Below are positions 8,019-15,322 of a DNA stretch of 26,541 bases, one piece after another. Position numbers and translations under genes: made by a program. Each line of letters opens with the position of its first letter. The first letter of the stretch is position 1. The DNA lies in assembly GCF_002483225.1 (NCBI RefSeq), contig NZ_DLHL01000034.1, positions 1 through 26,541 on the forward strand, written 5' to 3'. Origin of the DNA: Gemmatimonas sp. UBA7669 (GTDB taxonomy: Bacteria; Gemmatimonadota; Gemmatimonadetes; Gemmatimonadales; Gemmatimonadaceae). The notes under the pieces were generated by a model. It saw only the letters and a list, made by a program, of their open reading frames with translations. It did no database searches and was not told the origin of the DNA.

Positions 8019-8912
8019 ATGCAACAGGAACGCATTCGCGTTGCCGTGCTGCAGTACTTCATTCGGCCGGTGGCCGATTTTGATGCCTTTGCTGCGCAGG
8101 TGCGCGGTCTTGTGCAAACGGCAGCCGACTATCGCTGCCAGCTCATTGTGTTTCCCGAGTATTTCACGCTGCAGTTGCTCACCCTGGGCGACGTGACACG
8201 CCCCATTCAGGCGCAGGTGCGCACGCTGGCCGACTGGGTGCCGCAGGTGCAGGAGCTCATCGCGCAACTGGCCGCGCAGCACCGGGTGTACATCGTGGCC
8301 GGCACCATGCCCGTGTGGAACGACGAAGGGCAGGGCATCACCAATACCTGCTTCGTCTTCGGTCCCGATGGCCGGTTTGGCTCGCAGGGCAAGCTGTGCA
8401 TGACGCGCTTCGAGAGCGAGGAATGGATGGTAAGCGCGTCACGCGGTCTCACCATCTTTGAAACGTCGTTCGGTCGCATGGCCGTGGCCATCTGCTATGA
8501 CGTGGAGTTCCCGGAAATCGTGCGCGCCGCGGCGCTTGCCGGCGTCAAGGTGCTGGCCGTGCCCAGCTGCACCGACGACCGTCAGGGCTTCCTGCGGGTG
8601 CGCTACTGCGCGCATGCACGCGCCATCGAGAACCAGATGTACGTGCTGCATGCGGGCACGGTGGGCAGCCTGCCCATGGTGCCGGCCGTGAGCCTCAACT
8701 ACGGGCAGGCGGCCATTCTCACGCCCAGTGACTTTGCCTTTGCACGCGACGGTATCCTGGCCGAGGGTCACGCCAATCAGGAGATGATGGTGATTGGTGA
8801 ACTCGACCTGCGCAGCATTGAGGTGCAGCGTCATGACGGCACGGTGCTGCCGCTGCGCGATTCGGTGGATGTGGGGCAGCGAGCGGTGCTGGGTGAGGTG
8901 GTCACGTTATGA
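8019..8912 (+). CDS. Carbon-nitrogen hydrolase (nitrilase superfamily)
   Basis: 297 aa from the ATG at 8019, chosen over an earlier in-frame start because AGGGAG lies at a good distance upstream. It hydrolyses a C-N bond of an amide-type substrate in the cytoplasm; the substrate is unknown. The catalytic triad is complete: Glu47 in V-F-P-E-Y-F, Lys125 in G-K-L-C-M-T-R, and Cys159 in A-I-C-Y-D-V-E-F-P-E. The closest recollected relatives are the hydrolase halves of 'bifunctional GNAT N-acetyltransferase / carbon-nitrogen hydrolase' proteins, where the acetyltransferase is N-terminal. Here the two activities are separate genes in the opposite order with a 4-base overlap, which implies coupled translation and a shared pathway. 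Confidence 0.92.
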   Translation: MQQERIRVAVLQYFIRPVADFDAFAAQVRGLVQTAADYRCQLIVFPEYFTLQLLTLGDVTRPIQAQVRTLADWVPQVQELIAQLAAQHRVYIVAGTMPVWNDEGQGITNTCFVFGPDGRFGSQGKLCMTRFESEEWMVSASRGLTIFETSFGRMAVAICYDVEFPEIVRAAALAGVKVLAVPSCTDDRQGFLRVRYCAHARAIENQMYVLHAGTVGSLPMVPAVSLNYGQAAILTPSDFAFARDGILAEGHANQEMMVIGELDLRSIEVQRHDGTVLPLRDSVDVGQRAVLGEVVTL

Positions 8913-9607
8913 GCGCGCCGCGCAGGCTGTGTGAGGTGCGACGGGCCGAGGCGCGTGACATTCCCGGTGTCATCGCACTCTGCCGCAAGGTGTACCCGAC
9001 GTCGCCGCCCTGGACCGAAACGCAGCTCGAGACGCACCAGTTGGTGTTTCCCGAGGGCCAGATGGTGGCGGTGGACGAGCAGGGCACCGTCGTCGGCATG
9101 GCGGCCAGTCTCATCATTCTGTGGGATGACTATGATGCGCTCGGCAGTTGGCGTGACTTCACGGCCAGCGGGCACTTCACCAATCATGATCCGACGCATG
9201 GTCGCACGCTCTATGGCGCCGAGATCATGGTGGATCCCATGTGGCAGGGCCATGGCGTGGGTTCGCATCTCTACCGGGCGCGGCAACAACTGGCGGAGTC
9301 GATGGGCCTGCTCCGTATTCGCGCCGGCGCGCGCCTGCCGGGGTACGCCGAGGTGTCGCAAACCCTGTCGAGCTTCGAGTACGTGCTGGCCGTGGTGTCA
9401 GGGCGTCGACGCGACCCCACACTCAGCTTTCAGTTGGCGCGCGGCTTTCACGTCTTCGACGTGGTGCACGGCTACCTGCAGCACGACCCGGAAAGCCTTG
9501 GCTGGGCGGCGCTGATTCAGTGGATCAATCCGGCGGTGGCCACGCCGGAGGACTACGGCGTGTCGGATCCGCGGCTGGCGGCGTACATGCCGAGGGTGGC
9601 GGTGTAG
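8909..9607 (+). CDS. GNAT-family N-acetyltransferase
   Basis: 232 aa. An N-terminal GNAT fold (V-R-R-A-E-A-R-D-I-P-G-V) with V-F-P-E-G-Q, a central G-A-E-I-M-V-D-P strand, and the acetyl-CoA pyrophosphate loop Q-G-H-G-V-G at residues 113-118. The segment after residue 140 (R-L-P-G-Y, then D-P-T-L-S-F-Q-L-A-R-G-F) is longer than in a minimal GNAT and matches the pattern of GNAT domains fused to carbon-nitrogen hydrolases. Its ATG overlaps the hydrolase stop (ATGA). It probably acetylates the amine substrate or product of the neighbouring hydrolase. Substrate unknown. Confidence 0.9.
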   Translation: MSAPRRLCEVRRAEARDIPGVIALCRKVYPTSPPWTETQLETHQLVFPEGQMVAVDEQGTVVGMAASLIILWDDYDALGSWRDFTASGHFTNHDPTHGRTLYGAEIMVDPMWQGHGVGSHLYRARQQLAESMGLLRIRAGARLPGYAEVSQTLSSFEYVLAVVSGRRRDPTLSFQLARGFHVFDVVHGYLQHDPESLGWAALIQWINPAVATPEDYGVSDPRLAAYMPRVAV

Positions 9608-9637
9608 TCTGCTGCGAGGTGTGGCATATTGCGCGGC

Positions 9638-10438
9638 ATGACGGTCGCAACAGAGTCGCGTTTCGTGGATGTGGCCGGTGGTCGGCTCTTCGTGCAGAGC
9701 TGGTCGCCTGCCGTTTTGCATGCTGACCACACGCCCCGCGCTCCCATTGTGCTGTTCCACGACTCCCTGGGCTGCGTGGCACTGTGGCGTGAGTTCCCGG
9801 CGTTGCTGGCCGCGACTACATCGCGGCGTGTGATTGCCTACGACCGATTGGGCTTCGGTCAGTCATCCGCGCGTCATGATGTACTGGCGCACAGCTTCGT
9901 CGAGGACGAGGGGCGTGAGGTCGTGCCGCGGCTGCTCACGGCGCTCGGCGTGGAGACCTTCGTGGCCATGGGACACTCGGTGGGCGGCGGCATGGCGGTG
10001 GCCGCAGCCGCAGCACACAGGGCCCGATGCACGGCGCTGATCACCATGGCCGCGCAATCGTTTGTGGAAGACCGCACCGTCGCTGGCGTGCGGGAGGCCC
10101 GCGCCAGCTTTGCCGCCCCCGAGCAATTGGCCCGCATTGCACGGCATCATGGCGACAGGGCGGAATGGGTATTGCACGCCTGGGTGGACACCTGGTTGCA
10201 TCCCGACTTTGCCACCTGGTCACTCGATGCGCTCGCCGAGCAGGTGCACTGCCCTGCGCTGGTCATTCACAGCGACAACGATGAATACGGCTCGCTGGCG
10301 CATCCGATGCGACTGCTGCGTCACCTTCGTGGGCCATCGCGTCAGCTGACAGTGCCCGGCGGTGGGCATCTGCCACACCGGACAGAACCCGCAGCCGTGC
10401 TGAATGCCGTGCAGGACCTGCTCGCGCCACTGGTCTGA
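9638..10438 (+). CDS. Alpha/beta hydrolase
   Basis: 266 aa from the ATG at 9638; a TTG nine bases upstream is in frame but less likely. Fold markers: F-H-D-S-L-G near residue 42 (oxyanion-hole region), Y-D-R-L-G-F-G-Q-S, the nucleophile elbow G-H-S-V-G-G-G with Ser114, an acid candidate in I-H-S-D-N-D-E-Y, and the catalytic His in G-G-G-H-L-P-H-R. No signal peptide, so cytoplasmic. It lies 30 bases after the acetyltransferase on the same strand and could be the third gene of that operon. It is an esterase, lipase or C-C hydrolase of unknown substrate. Confidence 0.9.
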   Translation: MTVATESRFVDVAGGRLFVQSWSPAVLHADHTPRAPIVLFHDSLGCVALWREFPALLAATTSRRVIAYDRLGFGQSSARHDVLAHSFVEDEGREVVPRLLTALGVETFVAMGHSVGGGMAVAAAAAHRARCTALITMAAQSFVEDRTVAGVREARASFAAPEQLARIARHHGDRAEWVLHAWVDTWLHPDFATWSLDALAEQVHCPALVIHSDNDEYGSLAHPMRLLRHLRGPSRQLTVPGGGHLPHRTEPAAVLNAVQDLLAPLV

Positions 10439-10519
10439 CCTGCCCGATTGACCGGGGGGACTCGGCAATGTCGGCCCTCCGTGTAACATTTCTGTGGCAG
10501 TCTTTCCCGGTGGGACACC

Positions 10520-12811
10520 GTGAAGGCCGGTCCCACCCGTGCCTATCCCATCCGACCCGTGCTCATCGTGTCTACTCCAGTTGCTCGGTATCTCGTGCCG
10601 ACGATGCTGGTGGCCATGGTCCCAGTGTCGTCACTGAGCGCTCAGTCGGATTCCACGCAGTCGGACAGCACCCGCCGCCCGGCGGCACTGTCCGCGGTCC
10701 GGGTCACGGCGCAGCGCCGTGATGAGGCCGCGCAACGCGTGGGGATTGCCGTGACACCACTCACCGCCTCGCAGTTGGCGGAACGTGGGGTCCAGGGGTC
10801 CTTCGATCTGCAGCGTGTGACGCCCGGTCTCGAAGTCGAACCCGCGTTTGGCAGCGGACAGCCACAGTACCGGCTGCGAGGACTCGGCTTCAATGACTAC
10901 GCCACCAACAACAGCAGCACGGTGGGCGTCTACGCCGACGACGCCGCGCTGCCGTTTCCGGTGCAAACGCAGGGGCTGCTGTTCGACCTCGAACGTGTTG
11001 AGGTGCTGCGTGGACCACAGGGCACGCTCTACGGCCGCAACAGCACCGGTGGTGCCATCAACTTCGTGAGTCGCCGTCCCACGGCGGCGTTCCGGCGGGG
11101 TCTGCAGGTGGACGCGGGCAGCTTTGGCGCGGTGAACGCCGAGGGCTTTGTGTCGGGCCGCGTGGCTCCGCGCCTGCTCGGCCGCCTGTCGGCCGCCACA
11201 CAGCAGGGTGGAGCCTGGCAGTCGGACCGAGTCACCGGTCGCTCTCTTGGTGCGCGTGATCACTCGGCGCTGCGTGGTCAGCTCGACTGGCGTCCGCAGG
11301 ATCGCTGGTCGCTGCTGCTGATTGGCAACGCCTTCCGCGATCACAGCGACGGCACGGGTCTCGCGCTGTTTGCGCCGCTGAATACTCGCGGTGGTGAAGG
11401 GCCCACGGTTCCCGCTGACGGCGACCGGCGTGCCACAGGCTGGGGACTCCGGCCAGCGTTTGCGCGGCTGGTGGGCATTGACAGTACCGAGGGGCCAGGG
11501 CGCCGCAACAGTGGCACGTCGGCAACCGTGCAGCTAAGACACGCTGGTAACCGCGCCACGTTCACGAGCATCACCAATGCCACGCGTCTCGATCGCTTTG
11601 AGGTTGGCGACTGGGATGCGTCCGCATCGGCCGAGTCGGATGAGGTGTTCCGCACGCGCATTGGTGTGGTGTCGCAGGAACTGCGTCTCACATCGAGCGG
11701 TGGCGCAGCCTTCGAGTGGCAGGGCGGCCTGTATGCGGCGCGTGAGCAGCTCGACGACAACTTCTACTCCGACTTCACCGATGTGCCCGGCCTGGGCGCG
11801 GCGGCGCTGACCACATACGGTCAGCGGGCCGATGTGGCGGCGGTGTTTGCGCAGGGCGGCTACGCGTTCACCCCGATGTGGCGCGTGGTGGGCGGCCTGC
11901 GGCTCGAGTACGAACATCGTCGTCTGAACGGTCTCACCACCGGCTTTGTGAACCCGGCGGTGACCTTTGTGCCACCAACGGACGGCGGCTTCATCACGCG
12001 ACTGCCGTCTGGCAAGCTGGCGCTCGAGTATCGCCCCACCGGCACCGCGCTCACCTATCTGTCGTTCGATCGCGGCGTCAAGTCGGGTGGCTTCACGGCC
12101 TACAACACCACCAACCCGGCGCAGCTCGCCAACTTCGCGCCCGAGATTGTGAACGCAGTCGAGCTGGGGGCCAAGGTGGACGTGGGCACGCGACTGCGCG
12201 TCAACACCGCGCTCTACCACTACGACTACCGCGATCAGCAGGTGCTGTCGACGGTGTACGATCAGGTGTCGCGCGGTCCCATTGGGCGCATCGCCAACGC
12301 CGCCCGCTCGCGCATTCACGGCGCCGAGATGGAGTTGGTGTGGCAGGTCACGCCCAAGCTCGATGTGCAGCAGTTCTGGGCCGTGCGCGCCGGGCGCTAC
12401 CGCGAGTTCAACACGGTGGATGCGCAGGCATCGATTGCGGCGGGCCGTGAAGTCACGCGAAGCTTTGCGGGTACCTGGCTCAACATCCCGCGCTACAGTG
12501 CCGGCGGCGCGGCCACGTACGCCTTTGATGCGGGCGGCGTGCAGTGGCGCACGCAGGCCAGCTACAGCTACCGGGACCGGCAGGAGGCGTCGCGGGTGAT
12601 CTTCTCACCCGAGTATGACGTGGCCCCGTATGCGCTGATCAACGCCACGATCACCGCGCAACGCGTCGGCTCGCCGTGGTCGCTGCAACTGTTCGGGCGC
12701 AATCTGGCCGATCGCCGCTACGAACTCACGCGCAACTTCTTCATCAATGCGCGCGTGACGGCCATCGGGCAGCCGGCTACGGCCGGGGTGCGGATCCGGT
12801 ACGAGCGGTAG
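10520..12811 (+). CDS. TonB-dependent outer-membrane receptor
   Basis: 763 aa with a GTG start at 10520; the start is uncertain because no clear ribosome site is seen, and GTG codons at 10559 and 10568 are alternatives. The signal peptide ends S-L-S-A-Q. The TonB box region is L-S-A-V-R-V-T-A-Q. The plug domain carries the expected R-G-L-G-F-N-D-Y and V-E-V-L-R-G-P-Q-G-T-L-Y-G-R-N-S-T-G-G-A-I-N, then a 22-strand-type barrel. There is no SusC-type carboxypeptidase-like N-terminal domain. The protein ends in R-Y-E-R rather than the usual terminal aromatic. It imports an iron complex, vitamin or other bulky ligand; the substrate is unknown. It may be co-transcribed with the hydrolase genes, 81 bases upstream. 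Confidence 0.93.
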   Translation: MKAGPTRAYPIRPVLIVSTPVARYLVPTMLVAMVPVSSLSAQSDSTQSDSTRRPAALSAVRVTAQRRDEAAQRVGIAVTPLTASQLAERGVQGSFDLQRVTPGLEVEPAFGSGQPQYRLRGLGFNDYATNNSSTVGVYADDAALPFPVQTQGLLFDLERVEVLRGPQGTLYGRNSTGGAINFVSRRPTAAFRRGLQVDAGSFGAVNAEGFVSGRVAPRLLGRLSAATQQGGAWQSDRVTGRSLGARDHSALRGQLDWRPQDRWSLLLIGNAFRDHSDGTGLALFAPLNTRGGEGPTVPADGDRRATGWGLRPAFARLVGIDSTEGPGRRNSGTSATVQLRHAGNRATFTSITNATRLDRFEVGDWDASASAESDEVFRTRIGVVSQELRLTSSGGAAFEWQGGLYAAREQLDDNFYSDFTDVPGLGAAALTTYGQRADVAAVFAQGGYAFTPMWRVVGGLRLEYEHRRLNGLTTGFVNPAVTFVPPTDGGFITRLPSGKLALEYRPTGTALTYLSFDRGVKSGGFTAYNTTNPAQLANFAPEIVNAVELGAKVDVGTRLRVNTALYHYDYRDQQVLSTVYDQVSRGPIGRIANAARSRIHGAEMELVWQVTPKLDVQQFWAVRAGRYREFNTVDAQASIAAGREVTRSFAGTWLNIPRYSAGGAATYAFDAGGVQWRTQASYSYRDRQEASRVIFSPEYDVAPYALINATITAQRVGSPWSLQLFGRNLADRRYELTRNFFINARVTAIGQPATAGVRIRYER

Positions 12812-12822
12812 GGAGAACCCAC

Positions 12823-12901
12823 CACTCAAAACGTGAACTCTAAGCTCAAAGCTTACCGACAGTCCGGGTAGCTCTGAGCTTTGAGTTCAAGTTTTGAGTT
12901 C
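12823..12901. repeat. Palindromic repeat, copy A (hairpin module only)
   Basis: An imperfect inverted repeat of ~79 bp: the left arm starts ACTCAAAACGTGAACTC, the right arm ends GAGTTCAAGTTTTGAGTT, and the loop region is ACCGACAGTCCGGGT. It sits between the 3' ends of the convergent receptor and TetR genes and could act as a two-way transcription terminator. The part from 12846 to 12902 is translated on the minus strand as the end of the TetR gene. The TGATCAG module seen in other copies is absent here. Confidence 0.85.
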
Positions 12902-13442
12902 GATGTTGGACTGACCCAAGGCGCGCCTCAACGCCATCGAGCAGCAGTGCAATTGACCGGCGCACCGCACGCTCACCGGCCGCCATCGGCGCCAGCGCCG
13001 CTCCGTGCACCAGGTCCGCCAGTGCATCTGCCAGTTCTCGCTGTCCGCGCCGCGACAGACGAGTGTCCGCGAGCGCCCGCTGCACGCCGTCCCGCCAACG
13101 GGTCGCCAATGCCGCCGAGGCCTCACTTCGCGCCGTGAGCGCCAGTACCAGTTCCGGCTGCCCTGCTACGCCGCGCCAGTAGGCCAGCGCCAACGCTTCA
13201 AGTCGCGTTCGCCATCGGCCCCGCTTGCCCATGGCCGCATCCAGGCCGGCCCCAACCCGCCGCTCGGCCAGTGCCGCCACCACGGCGTCCCGCGATCCGA
13301 AGTACCGGTACGGGGCCATGGGGTCGACCCCGAGGGCCGTGGCCAGCGCACGCATGCTGAGCGCGGTGGCGCCGCGCCGCCTCAGCAGGCGCTCTGCGGC
13401 ATCCAGAATGCGCTCGGGTGAAAGTGACGCCGGACGTGGCAT
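12846..13442 (-). CDS. TetR/AcrR-family transcriptional regulator
   Basis: 198 aa from the ATG at 13442 (M-P-R-P-A-S-L). An in-frame start 17 codons upstream would bury the palindromic operator inside the gene and is rejected. Residues ~8-55 are the TetR helix-turn-helix (R-I-L-D-A-A-E-R-L-L, then A-L-A-T-A-L-G-V, then Y-R-Y-F-G-S-R-D-A). The rest is the helical ligand and dimer domain. The last 18 residues, RTQNLNSKLRATRTVGKL, are encoded entirely by palindromic repeat copy A, so the natural C-terminus was replaced or extended by the repeat. It is divergent from the RibD-type reductase with a 54-bp gap holding a perfect palindrome, and likely represses itself and that gene. Confidence 0.9.
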   Translation of the reverse strand: MPRPASLSPERILDAAERLLRRRGATALSMRALATALGVDPMAPYRYFGSRDAVVAALAERRVGAGLDAAMGKRGRWRTRLEALALAYWRGVAGQPELVLALTARSEASAALATRWRDGVQRALADTRLSRRGQRELADALADLVHGAALAPMAAGERAVRRSIALLLDGVEARLGSVQHRTQNLNSKLRATRTVGKL

Positions 13443-13449
13443 GCCGGTA

Positions 13450-13466
13450 AGTCTACAGTGTAGACT
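13450..13466. promoter_or_regulatory. Perfect 17-bp palindrome, probable TetR operator
   Basis: AGTCTACAGTGTAGACT: two perfect 8-base arms around one central G. It lies between the divergent TetR gene (start 13442) and the reductase gene (start 13497), the classic position for an autoregulatory TetR operator. Symmetry and position are seen directly; binding by the adjacent regulator is inferred. Confidence 0.8.
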
Positions 13467-13496
13467 AAAAGCTGTCACCACCATCGAGGTCACGCC

Positions 13497-14069
13497 ATGT
13501 CGGAATCATCAGCCGCCGTCCCCCGGGTCTCCGCTTATCTCGGCCTCAGTCTGGATGGTTTCATTGCCGAGGCCGACGGCGGCCTCGGGTTTCTTGCGCC
13601 GTATCAGGAGGCCGGGACCGATTACGGCTACGCCGCGTTCATGAGCACGGTCGATGCGGTGGTCATGGGGCGCGCCACCTTCGATGTGCTGCGGGGATTC
13701 GATGTGCCCTGGCCGTTTGCCGAGCGACCGGTGGTGGTGCTCACGCATCGGCCCCTGCCCGGCACGCCGCCCGTTCCGTCCACCGTGTCCACGCATGCTG
13801 GCTCGCTGCGGCCCTTGCTGGAGTCGCTGGCTACGTCTGGGGCGGCACATGTATACGTGGACGGCGGCCAAGTGGTACGACAGGCCCTACGCGACCAACT
13901 GGTGGATTCACTCACGTTGTCGGTGGTGCCGGAGCTCCTGGGGCAAGGGCGTCCGCTCTTTGGCGCCGAGGTGCCGCGCAGTCACTGGCGACTGGTCGGG
14001 TCGGAGTCATGGGGCAGCGGGCTGGTTCAGCTTCGATACGAGAGGGGAGACGAGCCCCAGTCGTTATGA
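13497..14069 (+). CDS. Dihydrofolate reductase-family protein (RibD C-terminal domain)
   Basis: 190 aa, about the full length of the stand-alone RibD C-terminal / DHFR-like family of NADPH-dependent reductases. Visible motifs: S-L-D-G-F-I-A near residue 18, M-G-R-A-T-F-D-V around residue 57, V-Y-V-D-G-G-Q near residue 121 (nucleotide-binding strand), and V-P-E-L-L-G-Q-G-R-P-L-F toward the end. No deaminase domain is attached and no riboflavin genes are nearby, so a role in riboflavin synthesis is unlikely. Members next to TetR regulators are probably stress or detoxification reductases. Control by the adjacent TetR protein through the 17-bp palindrome is likely. Confidence 0.9.
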   Translation: MSESSAAVPRVSAYLGLSLDGFIAEADGGLGFLAPYQEAGTDYGYAAFMSTVDAVVMGRATFDVLRGFDVPWPFAERPVVVLTHRPLPGTPPVPSTVSTHAGSLRPLLESLATSGAAHVYVDGGQVVRQALRDQLVDSLTLSVVPELLGQGRPLFGAEVPRSHWRLVGSESWGSGLVQLRYERGDEPQSL

Positions 14070-14106
14070 ACTTGACGCGCAGTGCTTTCGGATGGATCGG
14101 GAAGCG

Positions 14107-14226
14107 GTGAGCTTTGAGTTCATGTGTTGAGTTCGGAGGGTGACCAACACACCACTCGATACCTGAACCCAAAACTCGGAACTGATCAGTTTCGAGTTCT
14201 GAGTTCGAGTTCCGGGCTCTGGGTTG
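14107..14226. repeat. Palindromic repeat, copy B (degraded hairpin module plus TGATCAG module)
   Basis: 14107-14137 matches the right arm of the hairpin module (GAGCTTTGAGTTC, then GTTGAGTT). The left arm and the conserved loop are eroded beyond clear recognition. 14151-14226 is the second module, an imperfect palindrome centred on ACTGATCAGT (14181-14190) with arms rich in GAACCC/GGGTT and AACTC/GAGTT. It fills most of the gap between the reductase and the channel gene. Confidence 0.75.
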
Positions 14227-14275
14227 GTGCAACACACTTCTCGCCACTTCAACTTTAGGCTCCCAGCCTCCCGCC

Positions 14276-15121
14276 ATGACCGACTCCCGCGCCGAGCAGT
14301 CCGCCGACACGCCATGGCGGCGCAGGCTGCACACCATCGTGTTCGAGGCCGATACGCCGGCCGGGCGTTGGTTCGACGCCGTGCTGCTGGTGCTCATCGT
14401 GGTGAGTCTGGTGGTGGTGATGCTGGAAACGGTGCCCAGCATGCCCGCGGCATGGCGGCGCGGACTACGGGCCGCGGAGTGGGTGCTGACAGCCGTATTC
14501 ACGGTGGAATACCTGCTGCGCCTGCTCATAGTGCGCCGGCCTCTGGTGTATGCGGGCAGCTTCTTTGGGCTGGTCGACATGCTGGCCATTCTGCCCACCT
14601 GGGTGAGTCTGATCTTTCCTGGTGCGCAGGCCTTGCTGGCGGTGCGCGTGCTGCGGCTGCTGCGCATCTTCCGTGTGTTCAAGCTTGCCCGCTACCTGAG
14701 CGAGGCGCGTGTCATTGGTGACGCACTGCGTGCCAGCTCGCGCAAGATTGCGGTGTTCCTCTTCACGGTCTCCACCGTTGTAGTGGTGGTGGGTGCGCTC
14801 ATGTATCTCATCGAGGGGCCGGCCAACGGCTTTACCAGCATTCCGGTGAGCATGTACTGGGCCGTGGTCACGCTCACCACGGTCGGTTATGGCGACATTT
14901 CGCCCGCCACCGGCCTCGGGCAAGCGGTGGCCTCTCTAGTCATGATTCTGGGCTACGGCATCATTGCCGTACCCACGGGCATCGTGACGGCCGAGCTGGC
15001 TAACGCGGGCCGCAAGCTCGAGGCGCAGCAGATCAATACGCAGGTCTGCGCGCACTGCGGCGCCGATGATCATCGCAGCGATTCCAAATTCTGCCGGCAT
15101 TGCGGAGCGGCGCTGCATTGA
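14276..15121 (+). CDS. Voltage-gated-type potassium channel with C-terminal zinc ribbon
   Basis: 281 aa. Six membrane segments: S1-S3 in residues ~25-120, an S4-like helix with spaced arginines (V-R-V-L-R-L-L-R-I-F-R-V-F-K near residues 122-140), S5, then the pore loop with the K+ selectivity filter T-V-G-Y-G-D (residues 202-207), and S6. After S6 a helical stretch leads to a four-cysteine zinc ribbon, C-A-H-C (258-261) and C-R-H-C (273-276). It probably sets membrane potential or K+ flux, with the cytoplasmic ribbon as an assembly or gating element (inference). A single gene behind repeat copy B. Confidence 0.92.
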   Translation: MTDSRAEQSADTPWRRRLHTIVFEADTPAGRWFDAVLLVLIVVSLVVVMLETVPSMPAAWRRGLRAAEWVLTAVFTVEYLLRLLIVRRPLVYAGSFFGLVDMLAILPTWVSLIFPGAQALLAVRVLRLLRIFRVFKLARYLSEARVIGDALRASSRKIAVFLFTVSTVVVVVGALMYLIEGPANGFTSIPVSMYWAVVTLTTVGYGDISPATGLGQAVASLVMILGYGIIAVPTGIVTAELANAGRKLEAQQINTQVCAHCGADDHRSDSKFCRHCGAALH

Positions 15122-15193
15122 AGCGAAAACATCTGGCGCCGCCCGGTGGGCTGTGACAGGACAGTGGAAAAATGAAGTAAGTCTCACGGGTGC

Positions 15194-15209
15194 TGTGAAA
15201 GATTTCACA
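15194..15209. promoter_or_regulatory. CRP/FNR-type palindrome upstream of the cupredoxin gene
   Basis: TGTGAAAGATTTCACA: perfect 7-base arms around GA. It fits the CRP consensus TGTGA-N6-TCACA completely. It lies 113 bases upstream of the cupredoxin-domain gene and 72 bases after the channel gene. A CRP/FNR-family protein is the natural candidate binder, but none is encoded in the window. Confidence 0.6.
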
Positions 15210-15322
15210 CCCCAATTGCGCTGAAACCTGTGTGGCAGGCGTGCACGTAGGCGCAGCATGCTGCAACGTAGGAGCTCGCGAGGTTCGCGCGCTCCCGCCC
15301 TATCGAACAACCGAGGTCACTC

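Noticed and set aside
13443..13493. N-terminal 17 codons of a longer TetR protein
   Set aside because: This would place the perfect operator palindrome inside the coding region, and the helix-turn-helix needs only the shorter form.
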